From contig MNCI01008335.1 of NCBI GenBank assembly GCA_015680685.1, forward strand, positions 1,082,204-1,146,203: 64,000 bases of DNA, given 5' to 3'. The notes under the pieces are model-generated. The model did no database searches, was not told the origin of the DNA, and saw only the letters and a program-made list of their open reading frames with translations. Numbering within the stretch: the stretch's first letter is position 1; each line of letters opens with the position of its first letter. This DNA comes from Gnetum montanum (lineage: Eukaryota > Streptophyta > Gnetopsida > Gnetales > Gnetaceae). A program made the translations under genes and the position numbers. This document shows positions 44,939 through 56,500 of the stretch, one piece after another.

Positions 44939-45807
44939 TGATAAAGTCAAAAATTTGTTAGTAATGATATCGTCGTTACAATATCATATCTACAATGTCA
45001 TAGATACATTATCGTATAAACAATATCACAGGATGCGTGCTAGCATATAAAAGCAACACTGAGGTGCACAAATCCATAATAGATTTGATAGCATAGTAGC
45101 ATAACTCTTTCAATTTGTTTTCATAATTTTAGCTTTTAGAACTTAGCAGCATGTGCCTATAGTGTGATGTTAAGTGAATGAACAAATTCTTTATTTGAGT
45201 GTGATGTACTTGGATGCATTACATGATCAAAAATAAAGATTAAGATTACTTTCCATCATTACAACAATACTTAGTTTTATTTCTACTTTTATTTAGTTTA
45301 ATGTTTACTATTTTTATAGTTATTGATATACTTTTAATGCACTTTATTATTCTTGTTGTTAAGCAAAATGAGTATGACTATTATCAAGCACTTAAGTATA
45401 GCTACTTGGTAACCCAGTAGTACTATCACTTGGTCCGTCCAGTAGTGTGGTACTTGGTAATCCCAGTAGTAGTCACATGAAGTCCAAGATGTGAATGGAA
45501 GATCAGGACTAGTTGCTCATCACATAGGCTAGATTAGATTTGTTTACTATCACTTAGAATTAGAAATCTTTACTTTTACTTAATGTTAGCTAGGAGTAAT
45601 AGGGCCATACAACATCATATATTATATACCACATCATGAGTTAAACCATATACATTGAATTGACTAGCTCACGTGGGAAGATAATGATTGCAAACTCTAA
45701 CTAATTACTTGCATATTCACATTGCCTTATCTATGGAATTTGACCAAGATTGTGTGTGAACACTTGTATCTTGTATGGTTGGCTATTGGATTTTCCATTG
45801 TTCATTA
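44939..45807 (+). repeat. C 3' LTR
   Basis: 869 bp, TGATAAAG to GTTCATTA, followed by ATAGG. Hexamers at 44966, 44980, 44994, 45008 and 45022 are spaced 14 bp each, then 17 bp to ATATAAAAGC. It has lost one 20-bp step relative to the 5' LTR, which accounts for the 20-bp length difference. Confidence 0.9.
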
Positions 45808-45833
45808 ATAGGTCTACCTCCCTACTTAATTAA

Positions 45834-46738
45834 TGATTCGTGTCAAGGGTTACGTCAACGAGGCCTCATCAATGTGGCCCTGTCGATGCAATCCTATTGA
45901 TGTGGTTATGTCGATGTGGATTTTGTTGCTTTGACGTGGCCCTGTTGACATAGTGTTTGTTTTCACCTATAAATACATGCTTACTAGCCACATTTATAGC
46001 AATAAGTCTCATAGTTGCAGCAGAGCTCTTGTAGTTTTCTTGTTTGAAAGTTAAAATATTTTTGTAAGTTCCTGCAGTAGGAGTCAAAGAGTGTATGAAT
46101 CTTTTTTCGAGCACTATTGTACCTGAGAATGACAGTGTGTGCAACAATAAAGATGAGCTTTCTAATAAACCTTGTAGCACTTTGAAATAGATTAATTATT
46201 CCCTTTATGCATTTAATGTTTTAAGTAATTTCCTTTAATGTTTTAAGTCGTTAGGTAATTAATTAAGCTAAATTAAGCTAGATTAAATAACAATTAATTA
46301 AGCACATAAGTACAACCACTTCAAGCATACACTTGGTGCTTGGTAATCTTAGTAAAGCTTAATATTTGGTAACCTAATAGTGTTAAATGTGTTCAGGATG
46401 CATATGGTAAGTGGGAATGGGTGCTTATGCTAGGATTAGTTAAATATTAAATAGTTAGGTTAAATTGATAATTAAATATCTTTAATTCTCTATTCTTTAT
46501 TCTTAGGCAACTTAGAACATAAAACATAAAAGTGACAAAAATCATATGCCTCAATTGCACTCAACCATACCTTTGCATTTCACAAGTGTAATTGGGAAGA
46601 CAACAATTGCAACAACTAGTTTCACTTCCTAGAGACCAGTGTACTTAGAAGGCTATAAGTCCATGAAATTTAATTGGATCATGCATGAATGCTTAGTGAT
46701 TCATATGGTTGGGAATAGGGTCTACTTAACACTCATCA
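45834..46738 (+). repeat. I 5' LTR
   Basis: Ends AACACTCATCA at 46738. The start TGATTCGTG at 45834 is chosen from family similarity (TGATGAGTCA); no second LTR is available to confirm it. Shares blocks with the G LTR. Hairpin motifs at 46316-46382. Confidence 0.75.
45854..45976 (+). promoter_or_regulatory. U3 hexamer array with GTCGAY-type core and TATA box, I 5' LTR
   Basis: Hexamers at 45854 (GTCAAC), 45868 (ATCAAT), 45882 (GTCGAT), 45896 (ATTGAT), 45910 (GTCGAT), 45930 (TTTGAC) and 45944 (GTTGAC); spacing 14-14-14-14-20-14. 17 bp then CTATAAATAC (45967-45976). Spacing is identical to the GATATC-type arrays although the hexamer is different. Confidence 0.65.
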
Positions 46739-46758
46739 TTGGCACCATTGCCGAGGGC
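46739..46758 (+). other. Primer binding site of I
   Basis: TTGGCACCATTGCCGAGGGC; keeps one CpG of the tRNA-Asp-type site and is otherwise transition-decayed. Confidence 0.8.
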
Positions 46759-46898
46759 TTGTAGTTTGATAAATGCGCTATCTAGGACTTAGTGAATATT
46801 ATTTGAGATAATTGGAATGAATCCTAAAGTTGAAATCATTCGAAAAATAAAAATAATAATTATAATTAATGCACATTGAATTTTTCTTTTAATCCAAA

Positions 46899-49150
46899 AT
46901 GTCTTCTTCTCAGAAGCATGATGAATCAAATCCACAAGTGCCCCAAGAATTCAAACTGATGTACACTCATCTAGATGAGTTTATACTTGATTTCACCTTT
47001 AGCTTGCATCAGGATGAATAATTGCAGTGGAGAGATACAAAGGGTAACGTTGTGTTGCCTCTTGACTGATCTATTGCTAGGATGCTAGTCCAAATTCTTA
47101 AGAGGTTGGGCATCTAAGATCTTCATGATGAATATGGTATGTAGGACCATAACTATTGGAACTACTATCCCACTAAAACACAATGCAAAAGAGATCAGCA
47201 TCAGGAGAAGCGCCACAAAGCTACGAAGGGGAAATGGTTCACTAACCCCTTGTTCCTACTCAACCAAAATGATAAGGAGGATTCTTCCTTTGGGATTTCT
47301 TAACATGAAGATTGTCCACCCCTTGACTTTAGTGAAAGGGGCTTGGGCAAGCATCGTGAAGATGATAAACTTAAAGATCGTGACCATCATAAGTGGAGAG
47401 GAGGTGGCAAACATCATGGAGGTGGTAGTCCTCATCCATCTTTATCCTCTTCATATGCATCTTCTTCTTCCTCCTCTAAATCTGATCAACACCGTAGAGG
47501 GCAAAACCATGATGAAGGTGGATGGTGGGATAACAATGATCGTAGAGCCCGCCATGAACAAAGGGGTAGCAAAGGACATCATAGGAATCATCAAAATTAT
47601 GATGATGAAGAACCTTTGTTGGCAACTTGAAGCATGCTGAACATTGCAGAGGTAGTTAGAATTTCAACTAGACATGTGAAAGATAGTAGAATCAAGAGGT
47701 TGGATATGAAAAATATCCCTATATTTGAAAGGGGATATAACTCGAATTTGTAGACCCATCTTTAAGCCTTTCATGATGCCTATGCCTTAAAAAATATCAA
47801 AAAAGACTGGTAGAAACTTAAGCTATTCCCTAGGATACTCATAAAAGAATATGAAAGTTGGTACCACTCCTTGGAGCTAGAATCAATTCGCAGATGGAGT
47901 ACGATGCTTGAGTTGTTCAATGAAAAATATCAAACATACTCCAAAGTGTCCAACTTTAGAAAGTAAATCCAAGGCTAGCAACAAGGAACACATGAACCCT
48001 TGGATGCAGCCATAGGCAAGTATTATTCCTTTTTGCATAGATGTCCTGGCCATGATTATTCTTAGTGAGAGTAGCTTCGCCATATCATAGATGGGCTTCG
48101 ATAAAAAATGAGAAGAACTCTTGGAGTTTATGCCCAAGGAAGACTATTAGAACTAAGAGCTTATCAGATTTAATGGCTAATTAAAATAGTTACAACAGAA
48201 GAAGGTGAGTTGAGAAAATGGAAAAGTGTTGAGCAATATAATTGGGATCTTTCCATCAAAAAAAGAGAGGTTCGATTTTGTGACAGTGAGGAGGACGCAC
48301 CACTTGATGAAGTGGTATAGTGAAAAACCTTGCTAATTTAAAAATCTATGTCTGAAATTTCATCTAAGGTTGAAAAAATGTGGGAATCTTTGGATGAAAG
48401 ATTCCAAACAGCTTTGAAAATAGCAAAGACATCTAGAGAGCAAAGTAGTGATCATGATCGCAAGAGAAGAAAAGAAGCTGAACATGCCCACCAAAGGGGT
48501 AAGGGTAAGGCTGCTACAATGGAAGAGGTTGTGGAGTTAGAATCAGATGATGATGATGGGTGTGACACTTGTCAATATGAACATTCCAAGGGTTTTTGCC
48601 CTATTGTGTCACACTTACAAGAATTTAGGATGTATGCTTTGAATCCTAGACCAGCAAAAAGGTAAGAACCTAGAAGGTTTTCTTATCCTCAAGGTAGCCC
48701 AAGGCAATTTCACCAACAACAACAAGATTATTTTCCAAGTGGAGCTCCACCACAACCATACGAGTAGTACCATTAGTGGGTGCACCCACAATTGTGGGGG
48801 ATTCCATCACCAAGGTAGTAGTACCATTACAAAAAACTTGATCTATATGGGTACTATGTTTAACAACCCATGTCTTCGTGTGACTCTTCTTATCACACTT
48901 CTTTCGAGCATCACTACTACCCTTTGGAGTACTGTAGAAATCATTCTCTATCTACTAGAGGGGAATCCCCATATCCTTATCACCCTTCTCATCTTTCAAC
49001 ACATGTTCCTCCATCCTCAACCCAATTACTGCCTATTCCATCCATGCAGGGTGAAATTTCTTCACAATTGCAGCAACATAACACTACCAAGGCTGTTAAC
49101 TTACAACTAGTTCCTTAGTTGAGGGGTCTAGAAACTAGATCTCATAAAAT
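46899..49150 (+). pseudogene. Athila-like gag of element I
   Basis: ATG 46899 (MSSSQKHDESNPQVPQEFKL) followed by a block shared with H (LHQDE, KGNVVLP). A His/Asp/Arg-rich region (47340-47600) precedes DDEEPLLAT. Gag core at 47640-48130 (RLDMKNIPIFERGY, LKLFPRILI, MLELFNEKYQTYSKVSN). Lys/Glu-rich helix from 48348. The zinc-knuckle variant CDTCQYEHSKGFC is at about 48570-48608. A Pro/His-rich tail follows. Frames 46899, 48348 and 49287 coincide, so the loss is mostly by stops. Confidence 0.78.
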
Positions 49151-49286
49151 ATCATTCTTCTAAACTAATAGCCCTATAAAACCCTCACCAACTCATGCAG
49201 CTAGTCATCCTATGTCTCCTTCATCCTCTACATCCATTCCTTTCAAAAGCCCTTCAAACTAAACACCTCCAAAGATTTGTGTAGTC

Positions 49287-49613
49287 ATGTTAACCAATGC
49301 TGTATTTGATTGGATCAAGGCTAACAACCTTCCTAGGAAAAGGATTGATCGTGGTAGTCCTCTCATCTACTTACAGATCACTGGAAATGAGCCATGCAAG
49401 GCTCTTCTTGATTTAGGTTTTGGCATCAACTTAATTTCCCATGAAATGTACCAAGCTTGGAACTTGCCTTCTCTCAAGAAAAGCAACATCTGTTTAGAAT
49501 TGGCAAATCAGTCCATCACTATTCCCTTGGGATTAGTGGAGGACATTATTGCCACTGTTTGTGGGTGGTTAGATCCTACTGATTTCCTAGTGATCAAGGT
49601 TAAACAATGTTGA
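49287..49613 (+). pseudogene. Protease remnant of element I
   Basis: Open for 108 codons. ALLDLGFGINLISHEMYQAW carries the Asp-x-Gly catalytic position; ANQSITIPLGLVEDI and the PTDFLVI block complete the retropepsin-like pattern. It is the cleanest protease in the window. From 49614 to 49960 only scattered linker words remain before the H insertion. Confidence 0.75.
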
Positions 49614-49965
49614 TGTGTGAATGGGCATCAAAGATTTTTTTCTAAAGATTTCCAAGGAAAATGCATTTAGAAAGATCAAGAAGAAGAGAGTTCTATGCAT
49701 CGCGAATAGTGATACTAGATGCAACTATGTGTAGAAACTCTGGTATATCAAAAGCACATCAATCAAAGCATGTAGATAGTGTATAGATGAATCTGGAACC
49801 CAAAAGTGCTTGTACGTAGCAACCATAAAACAGGAGGACACCTAGTGGCTAACAACTAATTCTGAAAGTAGCATACTTTGCATGTAACCTATTGAGAGCC
49901 TAACTTGTGCCTATGTTGAAAGAATGGATGAATTGCAGCAAGTTCATCACCAACTCTATGATAAT

Positions 49966-50813
49966 TGAAGAGTGGAAAGTTACCCCTAGGCCCAACCATA
50001 TGAATACAAGCATTCACATACGATCTGGTCGAACTCCAAGGATTAAGTTCTTATGCGCTTACACAAAACAAGGATGGGTTATGCGATTGTTATCTTCCCA
50101 AGCTTACTTGTAAGGCATGATTGTATGGTTAAGTAAACTTGAGGTATATGATTTTTATGTTTTTTATGTTTGATGTTCCTAATGCTTGAAATGGAGAAAT
50201 AAAGTAATTGAGTTAACTAATTTAATTTTACTAATCAACTACTCTCTAACTAGTCCTAACACTAGCATCCATTCCCACTTGTTGGACACATCCTGAACTA
50301 GTGTAACACTACTGGGATTACCAAACATTAGTCGTTATTGGGTTACCAAGTGTTTCACATATGGTCAAAGTGGTCGTACTGAGTGTGCTAATTCATTGAT
50401 AATTAACAATTCAATAAAATAACATTAATTAACTAATGAGAGTAGCCAGTAATAGTAAATAACATTTAAGTAAAATAATTAAGCTATTTTGAATGTTTCA
50501 AGGTTTATCACAAAGTTAATTTTTATTTCTAAACACAAGGTATGCTCAAGTACACAATGCTCAAATAAAGATTTGTTCACTTTATGACTTCTACTACAGA
50601 CACTCAGAAATAATTCTAACTTTGGAAAGGAAAAACTATAAGAGTTTAGCTAAGGGACTAAGAAATTCGTACGAAATCAAGTGCCCTCATATCTTATTTA
50701 TAGACGACGAGACAAGCTCAGATATCACATGTCTGATATCACTTTGGCACCTTCGATATCGCATACCTGATATTGAGGGTCTGATATCGCGGGTCCGATA
50801 TCATGACTCATCA
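49966..50813 (-). repeat. H 3' LTR
   Basis: 848 bp. The written 5' end is decayed (TGAAGAGTGGAAAG for TGATGAGTGGTGAG); the other end is GACTCATCA. Confidence 0.88.
50694..50802 (-). promoter_or_regulatory. U3 hexamer array and TATA box, H 3' LTR
   Basis: GATATC at 50721, 50735, 50755, 50783 and 50797 and GATATT at 50769; sense spacing 14-14-14-20-14. 17 bp then CTATAAATAA (50694-50703). The best conserved array: five of six hexamers are perfect palindromes. Confidence 0.7.
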
Positions 50814-52731
50814 TAGCCCCATGGCTGAATGAAAACTCATCCTCGAGTTCCTTAAAAAATATTGGGAAGGTATGGGATTATTGACTAAACAACAACTGAT
50901 GGTGACATGAAATGACGAACTCAAAGTGCCTGGTGAATGGATCGAAAAACATATTACAACATTGGTGTTCATAACCATTATGGTGAACACTATACATAAA
51001 TGACATCTAGTTCCTCATTTGATAGCTTGAAGAGAGAGAGAAAAGAAAATGAAACATGTTGCTACCGATGTAAAAAATGTGCACACTATTGTTCATCCAT
51101 AGCCACATGATCAAGCTTGTTCCTTGCACAAACGCTCTAGCTCCAGTCCATCCTGAGTGCTCCCTCCTATCCCAGTCCATTGTTCATGTGATTGCCATTT
51201 GCACACACAACACAGTCACTAATTAGCAAGGATAGATAAGATATAGTGTAATTAATACCTTGCCTCGATATGAAGCACCTTGGCTAGGTTGTGGGTATGG
51301 AAAATACTGGGTTAGAGGTTTGTAATTGATAACTACCTAAGGTGTAGGGGTGAGATAAGTAATGTAATGGAAAAAATTGCGACATGCCCCCATGACTAAG
51401 AGTGAACCTCTGGTAGCAATAGGGTGGAAAAGGAAAGAATAAGAAAGATGAGAGAGATAACAATGGTGAAGCCAATAAAACAAAAACAAAAATAGATGTC
51501 ATGGATGGGTGAAATGAGAAATAGTTGATTGTAGGAAATGTTTAAGGGAAAGAACTTAACAATCACATAAAAAAGGAATGCCAATGGATTCTTCCCAAAG
51601 TAGGTTCATGCCCCTGATGCCTTGACAAACCCACAAACCAAAGAGTCTATAGGCTTTAGGAATGTCATATGGAAACAATGGTTAAGAACTTATCCACAAG
51701 AATTTACTAAAGAATAATAATGCATCAACCAAGATATAGACTAATCATAAAATCAGCAATGAGGTGGAATATGTAAAGCAATACAGAAAGAGAGAATGGA
51801 ATGGAATGGAATCCCAAAATCAAGCTTGTGTAAAGTTCCTTGTGTATTATGTGATTTAGGTGACTTAATAAAATTTGGCCCAAATCCAGATTAAAACTAA
51901 CCACATCTAGTGACCTTGCATCAATACACTTGACCAACCCATCCTCTTGAAGAAACGAGAATGCTTTCACAAAACAACCACCATTCCAAAAGGAGAAGAA
52001 TAGAGAAACAAGAAGTGAGAAAGGGTTGTAGTTAGAGGGAACCTTCAGGCATGGGTAACATGTCTTTCCAGTGCCATAACTAGTGCTTGTAGCACATGTT
52101 ACTTTATTATGTCTAAGGGGTGTGCTTTGAATTCCCACCAATATTTTTTTTGAGTGAGAACCACACCATGCAAATACTTATTTTATTTAATTAACTTCCT
52201 GATATTGGTTAATAGTGGAATGGTGGAAAACCTATGAAAAACATCCAAGGACCCAAGAGAATAGCTAGCATAAATGCATCGAATCCCCTTGAAGTCACAT
52301 CCTTTTCAATCCATTTGTATGTTTCCTTGGTTTGAAGAATACCAAGCCACCAATTCATAATAAGTTTGTTTAGAAAAAGGGACAGTACATTTCCAAAAAA
52401 AGGGAGACCATAGAGTTATATGGATGAATTGGTGATGTGGACTCATTGCTTGTTTTATCAAAAGAAAACATATCTTCGCATCAACATTAGAAGTCAAAGG
52501 TAAAAACCAAACATTAGTAATCAACACCATTATAGCACAATCCACCATCATGAGCACTTATTATACGATGAGTGAGAGTAATTCAAATAAAATGTAATAG
52601 AGAAAGAAATAGTAAAAATGCTAATGATGGTGTAAGACAAAAAAAAGTGAAGATGAAGAATGTGTAAAATAAAAATGTGTAAAATAAAAAAGACAAAGGA
52701 ACTGAGGGCTTAGAATGGTTACCATTAGTGG
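50814..52731 (-). other. Terminal polypurine tract and conserved non-coding segment of H
   Basis: Terminal tract at 50814-50826 (sense CATTCAGCCATGGGGCTA). Second polypurine-like motif at 51384-51402 (sense CTTAGTCATGGGGGCATG). Block 2 GCATGGGTAACATG at 52049-52062. Block 1 with CTTGAAGTCACATCC at 52288-52302. No ORF2 lies between the second motif and the LTR (only about 570 bp) and no TATA-like internal module is seen. Confidence 0.65.
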
Positions 52732-52752
52732 CCATCTCCCCCATGACTGAGT
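52732..52752 (-). other. First polypurine-like motif of H
   Basis: Sense CTCAGTCATGGGGGAGATGG; it lies in the last codons of the pol frame (reads SNSVMGEMA), as in I. Confidence 0.6.
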
Positions 52753-53890
52753 TGGAAGGAGGAGATTTGAAATGATGATCAAGGTTGTCCATTAATAGAG
52801 GTAGTGTTAGTATTGGCTAATTTAGGCTCATGGAAAGGTTTGGTTTGTTGGATGTTGACTAATAATTTACTATCCAAGCTTTCAGGTTTATAGATCATCA
52901 TGGCCCTTGAAGGAAAATTTTCATGAATGATATAAGGTCCTTCCCATAGTGCTTGAAATTTAGTTCATTGTGGCACATGTGCGGGATTCCAATAAAGAAC
53001 CTTATCTCCCAGTTGGTATCTAACTTTTCTAATTCTTAGGTCATGACGTTGCTTGTTGAAGGCCTTGTGTAATTTGTTGGATGATAGGATGGCTAATCAA
53101 TTTTTATCTAGTAAGTTAAGGTTCATTAACTGTTCTTTTTGTGCTAGACTAAGGTCAAGGTTGAGGTCACATGATATAGATAGTGTACGAAGCTCAACTT
53201 TGATAGGGAGTGTTGGAAGTTTACCATACACTAACTCATAAGGAGAATAGCCTATATGGAGTTTCCATGTGGAGCGGTATGCCCAAAGAGCATCATTCAA
53301 TTTAGTGCTCCAGTCTTGCCTTTATTTGCTAATGGTTCATGTCAATATTTTTGTGATCTCCCTATTGGTAACTTTAGCTTATTCACTTGAGGATGATATG
53401 GTATAATCAACTTATGCTCAACTCCTAAGCGTTGCATTAATTTTTGAAAGGTCACACTTGTAAAATGTGTACCATTATCGGAAATAAGTGCACAAGGCAT
53501 GCCAAACCTATTTACGATTTTTTGTTGAACAAATCGTGTAGTGGTAGATGATGTACAGTCAGTAACAGTAGCTGCTTTTGCCCACTTTGTAAAATAGTCA
53601 ACAACAACAATAATGTAGGCTTTTCCATGGGACATTGGTGTGATAGGCTCCATAAAATCAATTTCCCATATGTCGAAGGGTTCTAAAGGTTGAATCCATT
53701 GTTGTGGACCCTCCATTCTAGCAGTCATTCCCCCATCGCGTTAGTAGCTCTCACAAGATTGGACGAAATGATGAGCATCCTAGAACAATGTAGGCCAATA
53801 ATATCCTACAAGAAATACTTTAATGGCTATTCATCTCCCAATGTAATGACCCCCACAAGGGCCCTCATGAGCATCTTGGAGAACTCGCAA
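52753..53890 (-). pseudogene. Integrase of element H
   Basis: Zinc-binding region at about 53880-53750: HEGPCGGHY with a later C-x2-Y where C-x2-C is expected. Catalytic core: WEIDFMEP (first Asp, near 53640) and ALISDNGTHFTS (second Asp, near 53480). At the third catalytic residue the frame shifts after IPYHPQ (near 53395), removing the expected Glu block. NDALWAYRSTWKLHIGYSPY is at about 53297-53238. The C-terminus runs into the first polypurine-like motif. Confidence 0.8.
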
Positions 53891-54199
53891 TTGATTTATA
53901 TCGGGAACACACCATTGGACCAAGCCATCAAAACATACCTTATAAAGTTGTCCATTGATTTCCATGAAATATTTGGCTCGGTGAAGAAATTGTTGTTTCT
54001 TTTTAATGTCAATCCCTTGTGGTGTTTCTTATGTGAGAAGATAGGTAAGAATGCTACTATACCAATTTGTCTCTATGGTTAATTGATTGTTTATTACACT
54101 TGTAAAGAGAAGTTCATTAGGGAAGCGGTCAGAAATTGGATATTCGTCCTCTTTGTTGTCCCATCATAATTGAGATAAGTGATCAACAACAACGTTCTC

Positions 54200-55790
54200 G
54201 GTGCCTTTACGATCAATCATCGTAAGATCAAACTCTTATAAGATCATGAGCCACTGTATGATGTGAGGGCTTGCTATTGGTTTATTCATTAAGAATCGTA
54301 TTGCACTATGATCCATGTGTACAAATATTTTATAGCCCAATACATAGTGCCTAACTTTTTCTAGTAGAAACACCATAGCCATTAATTCTTTTTTTGTTGT
54401 AGTGTAATTGAGCTATGCACCAACAATACTTTGACTTGCACAATGAATGTAATAGGGTCATTTTTGGTCATCTAACTGTGTAAGTATGGCTCCTAAAGCA
54501 AAGTTAGATGCATCGGTCGTTATGTGGAATGGTCTGAACCAGTCAGGAGCTTGCAGAATGGGTGTTTCTATGAGCTTCTATTTCAAGGTTTAGAAAGCTA
54601 GCTCACATTCCTTGGTCCATTCAAAGGGTACATCCTTCTTCCTTAGTTCTACCAATGCTTTTGCAATCTTTGAAAAGTTCCCAATGAAGCATCTATAATA
54701 GCTAGTATGTCCAAGGAATGATCAAATATCTTTTACAATTTTAGGTTAACAAGTGATTCTTTGGATGATTTTAATCTTTTAGGGATCTATCTCTATCCCT
54801 GTTTGTGAAATCTTATGCCATAACACAATGCCTTCTTGGACCATTAAATGGATTTTTTGCCAATTGAGCCTTAATTTGATTTCTACACATCGTTTCAATA
54901 CTTGCTATAATTGGTCTAATGCTTGTTAAAATTCCACTTCGTAGGTGGAGAAATCGTCCATAAATACCTTCATACAATTCCCTATTTGCCGCTAAAATAT
55001 ACTTAGAACCATATGTTGAAATGTTGCTGGGGCATTGCACAAGCTAAATGACAATTGCCTATATGCAAATTTTCCCCAAGGACTTGTGAATGTAGTCATG
55101 GCTTGGTCTTCTGGTGCTATTTGAATTTGATTGTATCCACTGTAACCGTCTAGAAAACTATAGTAGCAATGCCCTGCAATGGTATCTCAGACTTGCTCAA
55201 TGAATGGTAATGGGAAATGGTCTTTAAATGTTGCCATGTTTAATAGCATAAAGTCTTTACACACCCTCCATTTACCTCCCTTTTTAGGCATAATGACTAA
55301 TGGACTAACCCATTCACTATTAGCAATGGGGTAGATAAACCCAATTTTTAGAAGTTTTTTAATTTCTTCTTTAACCACTTGCTTAAGCTTTGGGTTCAGT
55401 CGTCTTCATGGTTATTGTCGAGGCTTCATGAAGGTGTCAATGTAAATTCTATGTTAGCATATCCTAGGATCTATTCTAGTTAATTCGAGATATGACCAAG
55501 CAAAGGCTTTCAACCATTTATTTACCATCTTCAGCAGTCTTCCTTTTTGTTGAGGGGCGAGCTTAGCTTTAATGATTACCGGTTTGCCATTTTGGAGAAG
55601 TATATATTCCATACTGGTGGGTAGCAGTTTTAATTCGAGGGGCTCTCGCTTAAACTCATCAAGAATTTCCAACTTCTCCCAGTTGGTATTTTTGATGTTA
55701 GGACTTGGAAGTTGGCGATGGACTTGCTCTAATGTATCTATGCTATCGATATAAGCACAAGTCAAGCTCTTAATTGGTTCCATGCATAGA
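54200..55790 (-). pseudogene. Reverse transcriptase and RNase H of element H
   Basis: Same frame as protease and integrase. From about 55783 the linker (EPLELKLLPTSMEYILLQNG), then RT: KEEIKKLLKIGFIYPI (55372), LVIMPKKGGKWRVCKDF (55300), FLDGYSGYNQIQIA (55165), SPWGKFAYRQLSFSLCNAPA (55090), active site VFMDDFSTY (54970), SFLGHTSYYRCFI (54720). RNase H: TTDASNFALGAIL (about 54515) and HMDHSAIRFLMNK (54325). About ten stops. Confidence 0.85.
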
Positions 55791-56500
55791 GTTGAATTTC
55801 TATCTTAGTCAGCTATCAGCCACTGGGTGCCTTCCTATCTTGTGGTTGCTACATACAAGCATCTTTGTATGTTAGTCACTTGTACACACTGGTTGCATGT
55901 AGGCAGTGTTAAATGTTGTACAAACCAGGACTTCTGCACACGGTTGCACCCTGTGTCATTATATGCAATGCATGGAACTTTCTTCTTCTCAATCTTTCCA
56001 AACATATTTTCCTTTGATATTTCTAGGGAAAGATCACATATTCCTAGGCACATATCAATCATGCTTAGCCATGCTCTTTCCATTATGATTGAGAAGTCCC
56101 CCTTACACTTGTTGACTTGAATCACTAGGAAATCGGCTAGATACGACCACCCACAAACAGTGGTGACAATGTCCTCCAGTAGTCCTAACGAGATAGTGAT
56201 GAGCTAGTCCACCAAATCTAAATGAATGTTACTCTTTTTTAGTGGAGGTAGGTTCTAGGCCTTGTACATTTCTTGAGAGATTAAGTTAACACCAGAACTT
56301 GAATTCAAAAGAGCTTTGCAAGGCTCATTTCTAGCGATTTGCAAATATATAAGAGGACTTCCAAGATCAGAGAATTTCCTAGGAAGATGACCAGCTTTAA
56401 TCCAATCGATAATGGCATGAGTCAACATGACCATATGCATTGGATGCAATTTTTCGTTTGAAGGAAGCTCTGAAGATTCAAATGATGGTGAGGCAATTGG
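55791..56500 (-). pseudogene. Protease of element H with catalytic Asp replaced
   Basis: ALLNSSSGVNLISQEMYKA (about 56310-56260) corresponds to ALLDLGFGINLISHEMYQAW of I: the catalytic Asp is Asn and the Gly is Ser, so this copy could not cleave. Downstream are SLGLLEDI, VCGW and ADFLVI. Frame shared with the RT. Confidence 0.75.

Larger units (their letters stand above)
35482..45807 (+). mobile_element. Element C: complete non-autonomous Athila-like element (gag-protease + ORF2)
   Basis: 10,326 bp with LTRs at 35482-36370 and 44939-45807, both beginning TGATAAAGTCAAAAAT. A perfect 5-bp target duplication ATAGG is at 35477-35481 and 45808-45812. Order: LTR, primer site, gag, protease, short remnant, first polypurine-like motif, conserved non-coding segment, internal promoter-like module, G-rich second polypurine region, ORF2, terminal polypurine tract, LTR. 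RT, RNase H and integrase are absent. Best reference copy of the family in this window. Confidence 0.92.

Noticed and set aside
52583-52792. Hydrophobic minus-strand frame after the integrase of H, as a possible env-like membrane protein
   Set aside because: Its first part is the pol C-terminus and polypurine motif; the hydrophobic run comes from T-rich DNA that also follows pol in I without a conserved sequence.
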